Below, piece by piece: positions 45,002-52,061 of a stretch of DNA of 64,000 bases. Numbering within the stretch: position 1 is the first letter of the stretch; the number at the start of each line of letters is the position of its first letter. The position numbers and the translations under genes are program-made. The notes below the pieces were generated by a model. The model saw only the letters and a list, made by a program, of their open reading frames with translations, was not told the origin of the DNA and made no database searches. Source of the stretch: Flavobacterium macrobrachii (lineage in GTDB: Bacteria > Bacteroidota > Bacteroidia > Flavobacteriales > Flavobacteriaceae); the NCBI RefSeq assembly GCF_014486675.1, contig NZ_JACTAC010000001.1:1-64000 (forward strand), written 5' to 3'.

Positions 45002-45877
45002 TTAATACAAATCATCCGTTCTCAAATTCAAGAAACGTTGCGTAGCAAAATAAGTGCTCAACCATGGAATTAATGCGCCAAGCAATAAAACACAAAGCAA
45101 AACAGCACCAATTAAGATTTTATCTTTAAAAATCTCCAAGGTAGGGAAATTTATATCTATATAAATTAAAACGCCAATCAAAGCAATTACTGCCAAAACA
45201 GCACCAATCATTCCAAGCATAATACTTCTTTTGATGAATGGTTTTCTGATGAATGATTTTGTAGCGCCAACCAATTGCATCGTTTTGATAATAAATCGAT
45301 TAGAAAATATAGACAATCGCATCGAACTATTGATTAATAAAACCGAAACAACAGCAAAAATGCCACTAATAATTAAAATCCACATACTGATTTGTTTCAC
45401 ATTATCATTAACCAAAGTCACTAATTGTTGATCGTAAATAACATCAGCAATCATCTCGTTTTTGCGCAAACGGGTTTCAATTTTTTTAAAACTATCATTG
45501 GTTACATAATCCGCTTTTACGTGAACATCAAAAGAGTTTTGCAACGGATTTACACCTAAAAACTGCATAAAATCTTCACCAATTACTTTTTTGTGTTGTG
45601 CTGCTGCTTTTTCTTTGCTAACATAAACATAGTCTTTTGCAAAACTTGCCAAACGCAATTCTTCGTCAAAAGCTTTGATGATGGAGTCATTAGCTTCACT
45701 TTTCATGAAAATAGTCATCACAATGTCTTCCTTGAAATTATCCGAAATTCGTTTGGAATTAATCACAAATAATCCCAAAGTTCCTAGTAAAAAAAGTACT
45801 AAAAATACGCTCAATACAACCGAAAAATATGAAGTGATTACTCTGCGTTTTTGAAACTTTTCAAATGATGATGACAT
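45002..45877 (-). CDS. ftsX: Cell division protein FtsX (permease-like)
   Basis: 291 residues. Topology: N-terminal membrane helix (YFSVVLSVFLVLFLLGTLGL), a periplasmic domain of about 120 residues (DIVMTIFMKSEANDSIIKAF ... ADVIYDQQLVTLV), then three helices in the FtsX permease domain. With FtsE ATPase it controls peptidoglycan hydrolases at the septum. No ftsE is in this window. First gene of the ftsX-DUF3098-uppP-truB cluster. Confidence 0.93.
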   Translation of the reverse strand: MSSSFEKFQKRRVITSYFSVVLSVFLVLFLLGTLGLFVINSKRISDNFKEDIVMTIFMKSEANDSIIKAFDEELRLASFAKDYVYVSKEKAAAQHKKVIGEDFMQFLGVNPLQNSFDVHVKADYVTNDSFKKIETRLRKNEMIADVIYDQQLVTLVNDNVKQISMWILIISGIFAVVSVLLINSSMRLSIFSNRFIIKTMQLVGATKSFIRKPFIKRSIMLGMIGAVLAVIALIGVLIYIDINFPTLEIFKDKILIGAVLLCVLLLGALIPWLSTYFATQRFLNLRTDDLY

Positions 45878-45966
45878 ACTTAATAATTTAAGCCGTAAAA
45901 ATAATAAAGAATTTGTTTAATCAAATGTTTATCCTGTTTAAAGTTTTGAAATTACTACTTAAAACG

Positions 45967-45974
45967 TAAATTTG
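45967..45974 (+). promoter_or_regulatory. -7 box (TAAATTTG) upstream of leuS
   Basis: TAAATTTG is 95 nt before the leuS ATG, so the leader would be about 90 nt. The leader contains CCGATT and AATCGGCC segments that can pair around a 40-nt loop. Confidence 0.45.
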
Positions 45975-46068
45975 GCACCGATTAGTATAGACATTAACTC
46001 TCGATTAACTCACAAGGTAAAATCGGCCAGTTTATTTAGGTAAATTAGCACAAAAATAATAACGACGA

Positions 46069-49000
46069 ATGAAGTATCATCACGAAAAAGTAGAAGAGAA
46101 GTGGCAACAATATTGGGCAAAAAATCAAACGTTTGCAGCATCAAATAACAGCGAAAAACCAAAATATTATGTTTTGGACATGTTTCCGTATCCATCAGGT
46201 GCAGGATTACACGTTGGTCATCCGCTAGGTTATATTGCTTCCGATATTGTAGCGCGTTACAAACGTCACAAAGGGTTCAATGTTTTGCATCCGCAAGGTT
46301 ACGATTCGTTTGGTTTACCTGCAGAACAATATGCCATTCAAACCGGTCAACATCCAGAAAAAACTACTCGTGAAAACATTGCACGTTACCGCGAACAATT
46401 AGATAAAATTGGTTTTTCATTCGATTGGAGTAGAGAAGTACGCACGTCAAATCCTGATTATTACAAACATACGCAATGGATTTTTATTCAATTGTTCAAT
46501 TCGTGGTACAATAATGATTCGGATAAAGCCGAAGATATTTCGACCTTAACTTCCATTTTTGAAAAAGAAGGAAATGCTTCTGTAAATGCGGTTTGCGATG
46601 ACAATATACAATCGTTTTCTGCTGCTGAATGGAATGCTTTTTCATATGAACAACAACAAAAAATTCTACTACAATATAGATTAACCTATTTGGCTGAAAC
46701 CGAAGTAAATTGGTGTCCAGCATTAGGAACCGTTTTAGCCAACGACGAAATCGTAAACGGCGTTTCAGAACGTGGCGGTCATCCAGTAATTCGTAAAAAA
46801 ATGACACAATGGTCGATGCGAATTTCTGCTTATGCCGAAAGATTGTTACAAGGATTAAACGAAATCGATTGGAGCGAAAGCATCAAAGAAAGTCAACGAA
46901 ACTGGATTGGAAAATCGGTTGGAGCTCATGTAGAATTCAGAATTCAGAATTCAGAATTCAGAATTCCTGTGTTCACAACAAGACCTGATACTATTTTCGG
47001 AGTAACCTTCATGACTTTAGCTCCTGAACACGAATTGGTTTCACAAATCACAACGCCTGAACAAAAAGCTGCGGTTGAAGCTTATGTTGAAGCGACTGCA
47101 AAACGTTCAGAAAGAGAAAGAATGGCCGATGTAAAAACCATTTCTGGAGTTTTCACAGGTGCGTTTGCCGAACATCCATTTACCAAAGAACCAATTCCGG
47201 TTTGGATTGGCGATTACGTTTTGGCTGGTTATGGAACTGGTGCAGTGATGGCGGTTCCGTGTGGTGACGAACGTGATTATGCTTTCGCGAATTTCTTCAA
47301 AGGTCATAACGGAATGCCCGAAATTAAAAATATTTTCAATCAAGATATTTCTGAAGCAGCTTATGGTGAAAAAGGCGGTTTCGAATTAGTAAATTCTGAT
47401 TTCTTAAACGGATTGGATTACAAAGACGGAACGAAAAAAATCATCGAAGAATTAGAGAAAATTGGGCAAGGAAAAGGCAAAACCAATTACCGTTTGCGTG
47501 ATGCGGTTTTCTCTCGTCAAAGATATTGGGGCGAACCATTTCCTGTGTATTATGTGAACGGATTGCCACAAATGATTGATGCCAAACATTTACCAATCGT
47601 TTTGCCAGAAGTAGAAAAATATTTGCCAACCGAAGACGGACAACCGCCATTAGGTAATGCAACCGATTGGGCTTGGGATAGTGTTCAGTGTTCAGTGGTT
47701 AGTAATCAGTTAATAGATAACGTGAATATTTTTCCATTGGAATTGAATACAATGCCAGGTTGGGCAGGAAGTTCTTGGTATTGGATGCGTTACATGGATG
47801 CACACAATGAAAACGAATTTGCCTCAGCCGACGCACTAAAATATTGGGAAAACGTAGATTTATACATTGGCGGAAGCGAACACGCAACCGGACATTTATT
47901 GTATTCTCGTTTTTGGAACAAATTCTTAAAAGATAGAGGTTACGCACCAACAGAAGAACCATTCAAAAAATTGATTAATCAAGGAATGATTTTGGGAATG
48001 AGTGCGTTTGTTTATAGATTAAAACTTGAGTTTAGACCTAATTCGAAGAGTGGTTGGTCTTCAAGTATTTATAATGTTTTTGTCTCAAGTGGTTGGATAA
48101 AACAAATTGTGAGTAATTATCAATCAATAAAATCAATCAATGAAGAATTATATAATGAGATTGAAGATAAATTCAAAAAAGAGTTTGAACATGTGATATA
48201 TAAACAATCAACAAGTCCTGAAAAAAGAGTTTCTTTTGATCCTATTCACGTTGATTTATCAGTAATAAATGACATCACAAATGAATTAAACATTGAAGCA
48301 TTCAAAAACCATCCATTATATTCAGATTATAAAGAAGCTATTTTTATAAAAGAAGAAAATGATAAATACATCGTTGGACGAGAAGTTGAAAAAATGTCTA
48401 AATCAAAGTACAACGTTGTCAATCCAGATGATATTTGTAATGATTATGGTGCCGATACGTTGCGTTTGTATGAAATGTTTTTAGGTCCATTGGAGCAAGC
48501 AAAACCTTGGAATACTGCTGGAATTACAGGAGTTTCTGGTTTCTTGAAAAAATTGTGGCGTTTGTATTTTGATGATAATGGTTTGATTGTAACCAACGAC
48601 GAACCAACAGCAGATATGTACAAATCCTTACATAAAACCATCAAAAAAGTGACGGAAGACATCGAGAATTTCTCGTTCAATACATCGGTTTCACAGTTTA
48701 TGATTTGTGTAAACGAATTGGCGCAATTAAAATGCAGTCATAGAAAAATTTTAGAACCATTAGCCATTTTGGTTTCGCCTTATGCACCGCATATTGCTGA
48801 AGAATTATATTTTAGATTACAAGACATAAAGACAGAAGGATTGCAAGATTATAAAGGAATTTCCAACGTAGCTTTCCCAATTTTTGAAGAAAAGTATTTA
48901 GTAGAAAGCGAAAAAGAATATCCAGTTTCATTCAATGGAAAAATGCGTTTTACCATCAAATTGCCATTGGATTTAACCAAAGACCAAATCCAAGAAATCG

Positions 49001-49095
49001 TTATGGCAGACGAAAGAACAGTTGCACAATTGGCTGGAAACTCACCAAAGAACATAATTATCGTTCCAGGTAAAATCATCAATATTGTGGGATAG
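46069..49095 (+). CDS. leuS: Leucyl-tRNA synthetase with internal repeat-derived segments
   Basis: 1008 residues, longer than the roughly 860-930 usual for bacteria. HIGH motif: FPYPSGAGLHVGHPLGY near residue 40. KMSKS motif: EKMSKSKYNVVNPDD near residue 780. An editing domain (CP1) follows residue 285 (FTTRPDTIFGVTF). An extra insert near residues 148-200 (NNDSDKAEDISTL...) resembles those of Bacteroidota enzymes. Three oddities: five AGAATTC heptamers encode residues about 288-299; word repeats encode SVQCSVVSNQLI near residue 540; a low-complexity AT-rich stretch encodes residues about 650-770. It charges tRNA-Leu; the frame is intact. Confidence 0.95.
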   Translation: MKYHHEKVEEKWQQYWAKNQTFAASNNSEKPKYYVLDMFPYPSGAGLHVGHPLGYIASDIVARYKRHKGFNVLHPQGYDSFGLPAEQYAIQTGQHPEKTTRENIARYREQLDKIGFSFDWSREVRTSNPDYYKHTQWIFIQLFNSWYNNDSDKAEDISTLTSIFEKEGNASVNAVCDDNIQSFSAAEWNAFSYEQQQKILLQYRLTYLAETEVNWCPALGTVLANDEIVNGVSERGGHPVIRKKMTQWSMRISAYAERLLQGLNEIDWSESIKESQRNWIGKSVGAHVEFRIQNSEFRIPVFTTRPDTIFGVTFMTLAPEHELVSQITTPEQKAAVEAYVEATAKRSERERMADVKTISGVFTGAFAEHPFTKEPIPVWIGDYVLAGYGTGAVMAVPCGDERDYAFANFFKGHNGMPEIKNIFNQDISEAAYGEKGGFELVNSDFLNGLDYKDGTKKIIEELEKIGQGKGKTNYRLRDAVFSRQRYWGEPFPVYYVNGLPQMIDAKHLPIVLPEVEKYLPTEDGQPPLGNATDWAWDSVQCSVVSNQLIDNVNIFPLELNTMPGWAGSSWYWMRYMDAHNENEFASADALKYWENVDLYIGGSEHATGHLLYSRFWNKFLKDRGYAPTEEPFKKLINQGMILGMSAFVYRLKLEFRPNSKSGWSSSIYNVFVSSGWIKQIVSNYQSIKSINEELYNEIEDKFKKEFEHVIYKQSTSPEKRVSFDPIHVDLSVINDITNELNIEAFKNHPLYSDYKEAIFIKEENDKYIVGREVEKMSKSKYNVVNPDDICNDYGADTLRLYEMFLGPLEQAKPWNTAGITGVSGFLKKLWRLYFDDNGLIVTNDEPTADMYKSLHKTIKKVTEDIENFSFNTSVSQFMICVNELAQLKCSHRKILEPLAILVSPYAPHIAEELYFRLQDIKTEGLQDYKGISNVAFPIFEEKYLVESEKEYPVSFNGKMRFTIKLPLDLTKDQIQEIVMADERTVAQLAGNSPKNIIIVPGKIINIVG
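46932..46966 (+). repeat. Five tandem AGAATTC heptamers inside leuS
   Basis: Exact units at 46932, 46939, 46946, 46953 and 46960 (35 bp). Because the unit is 7 bp, gain or loss of one unit shifts the reading frame; three units restore it. It encodes a repeated RIQNSEF-type peptide. Confidence 0.95.
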
Positions 49096-49124
49096 ATTTT
49101 TTTCTCTTTTGTCAATAATTGAAT

Positions 49125-49159
49125 AATCCAAATTCCATTCCGGAGTTTGGATTTTTTTT
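49125..49159 (+). terminator. Terminator after leuS
   Basis: Arms AATCCAAA (49125-49132) and TTTGGATT (49146-49153), followed by a long T run, 30 nt after the stop. Confidence 0.85.
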
Positions 49160-49212
49160 TGTAACAAATTTTATTTTTTACGTATAATCTGTAAACCTTA
49201 AATTTATTGATT

Positions 49213-49617
49213 ATGGAAAAAAGAAATGTTGGAAAACTTGTAATTGGATCAGTATTAGTTATGTTTATTATTGTGGTAACACTAATGTTCGGTCTTCCGG
49301 TTTATAACGTTTGGCAACAAGAAATGGCAGGTAAAGCCGAAATGGCAAAAGCCGAACAAAATCGTAGAATTTTGGTAGAAGAAGCCAAAGCTAAGCTTGA
49401 AGCAGAAAAATTAAATGCACAAGCAGAAATCGAACGCGCAAAAGGTATGGCAGAAGCGATGAAAGTTGAAAACGGAACGTTGAGCGAAACGTATAATCAA
49501 TATTTATTCATTAGAACATTAGAAAAATTGGCAGACAAAGGTGATTTGCCTCAAATTATCTATTTGCCGTCAAATGGTATGATTCCTGTAATGGATGTTG
49601 CTAAAAATAATAAATAA
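49213..49617 (+). CDS. Small membrane-anchored coiled-coil protein, SPFH C-terminus-like
   Basis: 134 residues from the ATG at 49213; a TTG at 49207 is rejected. One N-terminal transmembrane helix (VLVMFIIVVTLMFGLPVYNV), then an Ala/Glu/Lys coiled coil (EMAGKAEMAKAEQNRRILVE, AEIERAKGMAEAMKVENG), then a compact end with YLPSNGMIPVMD. The coiled coil and ending resemble the C-terminal half of SPFH/prohibitin proteins, but the SPFH domain itself is absent. Possibly an oligomeric inner-membrane scaffold or protease-associated factor. Function not established. Confidence 0.72.
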   Translation: MEKRNVGKLVIGSVLVMFIIVVTLMFGLPVYNVWQQEMAGKAEMAKAEQNRRILVEEAKAKLEAEKLNAQAEIERAKGMAEAMKVENGTLSETYNQYLFIRTLEKLADKGDLPQIIYLPSNGMIPVMDVAKNNK

Positions 49618-49630
49618 AAGTTAAACTTTT

Positions 49631-49659
49631 TTTGCGTCTTTGTTCAGTAATTATTTTTG
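49631..49659 (+). promoter_or_regulatory. Promoter of the outer-membrane protein gene at 49684
   Basis: TTTG (49631-49634), 17 nt, TATTTTTG (49652-49659), 24 nt before the ATG. Overlap with the longer open frame shows that the TTG at 49657 is not the start. Confidence 0.7.
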
Positions 49660-49683
49660 ATAAAACAATTTAAAAGCCACATT

Positions 49684-50367
49684 ATGAAAAAAGTTGTACT
49701 ATCAGTTTTGATGTTGTCATCCGTTGTAGCGTTGGCACAAGAAGAAACCAAAGTTGTCGATTCTGTGAAAACCTCCAAATCTTACAAACTAGAAACTTAT
49801 ATTGGTTTCAATGGAAATGTAAACAACGGATTGAATTTGAATAAAAAACTCAAAAACGCCAACCTCCCAGAACTCGATAGTTTTGTTCCCGAAGTTAATT
49901 TTGGTTTAAATCTTTTCATGGAAAAATATTCAGGCGATGTTGAATTCGGATTTTTATTTGCCAAACCAAACGAAGGCAATAACGAAATAAAATATCGAGG
50001 TTTCAACACCAGATTGCGCGTACATTATAACGTAGTTAATCAAGAAAAATTTGCTTTTACAACAGGACTTGGATTAGCATTTTTAGGCAACCAGTATGAT
50101 ATTTACAGTAAAGACAATACCATTGATTTAAACGATTTAGAACCCAATAACAACAGCGGACATGTAAGTTTCACTAACCAAATGTTGTATTTTGGACCAT
50201 CGGCATCGGTGTATTTGTTCAAAAAATCAAGCCTTCAAATGCGTGTAAACCTAGGATATGAATTTGCCTTAACTCGTGGAAGATACCGTTCAGAATTTGG
50301 AAGTATTTTGAATAATGTAAACGAATCGGGTAACAACCGATTTGTATTTGGAATTACATTATTGTAG
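49684..50367 (+). CDS. Outer-membrane beta-barrel-like protein
   Basis: 227 residues from the ATG at 49684. Signal peptide residues 1-18 (SSVVALAQ). The mature protein has alternating strands and Gly/Asn turns (YKLETYIGFNGNVNNGLN, VEFGFLFAKPNEGNNEIKYR, FAFTTGLGLAFLGNQYDIYS), ending NRFVFGITLL, in line with a small outer-membrane barrel. No family recognised. Transcribed alone from a strong-looking promoter. Possibly OmpW/porin-like; exact role unknown. Confidence 0.72.
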   Translation: MKKVVLSVLMLSSVVALAQEETKVVDSVKTSKSYKLETYIGFNGNVNNGLNLNKKLKNANLPELDSFVPEVNFGLNLFMEKYSGDVEFGFLFAKPNEGNNEIKYRGFNTRLRVHYNVVNQEKFAFTTGLGLAFLGNQYDIYSKDNTIDLNDLEPNNNSGHVSFTNQMLYFGPSASVYLFKKSSLQMRVNLGYEFALTRGRYRSEFGSILNNVNESGNNRFVFGITLL

Positions 50368-50439
50368 ATGACAACATGGCATAAAACAGTTTTGGCGTAC
50401 TATTTGATTAAAATTAATAAAACTAAAAAGAGTTAAAAA

Positions 50440-51135
50440 ATGATAGGATATTATATTTTACTTGGAGCAATCGCTCTAGTAAGTTGGTTAGTAAGTTCAA
50501 AACTGAAAAGCAAATTTGATGAATATTCAAAAATTCATCTTAGAAATGGAATGTCTGGAGCCGAAATTGCATCGCAAATGCTTCAAGACCATGGAATTTA
50601 TGACGTAAAAGTAATCTCAACACCAGGTCAATTGACAGACCATTACAACCCCATGGACAAAACCGTTAATCTTTCTGAAGCGGTTTATAATCAAAGAAAT
50701 GCAGCCGCGGCCGCAGTAGCCGCTCACGAAGTTGGTCACGCTGTACAACATGCTACAGCTTATGATATGTTAATGTTGCGCTCACGATTAGTTCCTATTG
50801 TTAATGTTTCCTCGATGTTATCCCAATGGTTGATTTTTGGCGGATTAATTCTTGGTGCCGCAGCAGGACTGGGTTTTGGGTTTTATGTTGCTGTTATTGG
50901 TTTAATTTTAATGGCAATAGCCACCGCTTTTAGCTTCATTACGCTTCCGGTAGAATATGATGCAAGTAATCGTGCATTGGCATGGTTAAAAAATAAAAAC
51001 ATGGTATCGCAACAAGAATTCGCTGGCGCTGAAGATGCATTGAAATGGGCAGCTCGAACTTATGTCGTAGCCGCAATTGGTGCATTGGCTTCTTTACTCT
51101 ATTGGGCAATGCAAGTCTTTGGAAGCAGAGATTAA
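50440..51135 (+). CDS. Zinc metallopeptidase, YugP family
   Basis: 231 residues. The zinc site HEVGHAVQH is near residue 96, within AAAAVAAHEVGHAVQHATAY. Three or four membrane helices: one at the N-terminus (YYILLGAIALVSWLVSSKL), two around residues 130-165, one at the end (AAIGALASLLYWAMQVFG). Matches YugP-type membrane peptidases (Zn_peptidase_2). Substrate unknown. A terminator at 51142-51170 follows its stop. Confidence 0.88.
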   Translation: MIGYYILLGAIALVSWLVSSKLKSKFDEYSKIHLRNGMSGAEIASQMLQDHGIYDVKVISTPGQLTDHYNPMDKTVNLSEAVYNQRNAAAAAVAAHEVGHAVQHATAYDMLMLRSRLVPIVNVSSMLSQWLIFGGLILGAAAGLGFGFYVAVIGLILMAIATAFSFITLPVEYDASNRALAWLKNKNMVSQQEFAGAEDALKWAARTYVVAAIGALASLLYWAMQVFGSRD

Positions 51136-51141
51136 ATACAA

Positions 51142-51170
51142 AATCCGTTACGAAAGTAGCGGATTTTTTT
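51142..51170 (+). terminator. Terminator after the YugP-family gene
   Basis: Arms AATCCGTTAC (51142-51151) and GTAGCGGATT (51156-51165) with a GAAA tetraloop and a T run. Confidence 0.85.
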
Positions 51171-51173
51171 ATT

Positions 51174-51276
51174 TAGAAGCGAATCGTTTGGGCAGTTTCA
51201 GGAACAGTAATTCCCGCTTTTCGTTTCAATCTTGCCTAAAAAAAGGCAAGGATTTCCACTTCAATCGGGGCTAAAC
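51174..51276 (-). repeat. Hairpin element, copy 1
   Basis: Read on the minus strand: TTTAGCCCCGATTGAAGTGG, AAATC, a short hairpin CTTGCC-TTTTTTTA-GGCAAG, then GATTGAAACGAAAAGCGGGA, a 30-nt variable part, and CCCAAACGATTCGCTTCTAA. The same architecture as copies at 51938, 56895 and 62216. No reading frame. Could be a structured RNA or a mobile hairpin element. Confidence 0.85.
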
Positions 51277-51326
51277 AGCCAACCATTTACCACCAAAAAC
51301 CGCAAACTGCGACTGCAAATTGAACA

Positions 51327-51803
51327 CTACAACTGTATCTGTCTTTCAATCTGCTGTTCCAGCGAAATAAACGTTTCCGTTCTCGAAACACCATCAATGG
51401 GTTGGATTTTTTTATTGAGCAACTGCATCAAATGTTCGTTGTCTTTGCAAATAATTTTGATAAGAATAGACCAATTTCCAGTAGTATAATGACATTCCAA
51501 CACTTCAGGAATTTTTTTCAACTCTCGAACCGCATCCGAATTGCTAGAAGCCTTGTCAAGATAGACGCCAATAAACGCCATCGTTTTATAACCCAAAACT
51601 TTGTTGTCAATCACCACTTTAGAACCTGCAATTACGCCAGCATCTTCCAGTTTTCGCAACCGTTGATGAATTGCCGCACCAGAAATACCAATTTTATTAG
51701 CAATTTGCAGAATAGGTTTTCGAGCATCTTCCATCAAATCACGAAGTATTTCTTTATCGATACCGTCAATTTCTATTTGTAACTGATTTATTTTCATTTT
51801 CAA
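51327..51803 (-). CDS. Lrp/AsnC-family transcriptional regulator
   Basis: 158 residues. N-terminal helix-turn-helix (LMEDARKPILQIANKIGISG, AAIHQRLRKLEDAGVIAGSK) near residues 20-60; C-terminal RAM effector domain (FIGVYLDKASSNSDAVRELK, YTTGNWSILIKIICKDNEHL). Such regulators form octamers that sense amino acids. It is flanked by inverted copies 1 and 2 of the hairpin element, and the gene after copy 2 is a saccharopine dehydrogenase-family enzyme, so lysine metabolism is a possible target. That link is inference. Confidence 0.92.
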   Translation of the reverse strand: MKMKINQLQIEIDGIDKEILRDLMEDARKPILQIANKIGISGAAIHQRLRKLEDAGVIAGSKVVIDNKVLGYKTMAFIGVYLDKASSNSDAVRELKKIPEVLECHYTTGNWSILIKIICKDNEHLMQLLNKKIQPIDGVSRTETFISLEQQIERQIQL

Positions 51804-51937
51804 TTAATTTGAAAGTAAAAATAAGAGTTTTGTTTTAATTGGTAATTAAAAAAATGAAATTGGTTGTTATTTGATTTAAAACCATTAAGGTATTAAGTTT
51901 CATTAAGAAAGTTAACAAAAATAAAAATGGAAAATCT

Positions 51938-52050
51938 TTTAGCCCTGATTGTAGAGGAAATCATCTTTGTCAAAGTTTTGAACTTTGACAAAGATATTGT
52001 AACGGAAAGCAGGAATTACCATCACTGATAAATCCCAAACCTTTCGCTTA
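51938..52050 (+). repeat. Hairpin element, copy 2
   Basis: Plus strand: TTTAGCCCTGATTGTAGAGG, AAATC, stem CTTTGTCAAAGTT/AACTTTGACAAAG with a TTG loop, then ATTGTAACGGAAAGCAGGAA, variable part, and CCCAAACCTTTCGCTT. The T in GATTGTA replaces the consensus A and occurs on both sides of the hairpin. It lies in the 258-nt gap before the Lrp gene; the rest of that gap holds ATTAAG-type word repeats near 51880-51915. Confidence 0.85.
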
Positions 52051-52061
52051 AAATAAAAAAT

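Noticed and set aside
45878-46068. tRNA gene or T-box before leuS
   Set aside because: No cloverleaf with CCA-type acceptor pairing or T-loop consensus; the stem found is weak.
46932-46966. CRISPR or restriction-site cluster from repeated GAATTC
   Set aside because: It is a simple heptamer array inside the leuS frame; no spacers.
49657-49683. N-terminal extension of the outer-membrane protein
   Set aside because: Begins with TTG inside the -7 box; the signal peptide starts naturally at 49684.
51174-52050. CRISPR-like array suggested by repeated GATTGAA words
   Set aside because: The words occur only twice per element, around a hairpin, without regular spacers; no cas genes are present.
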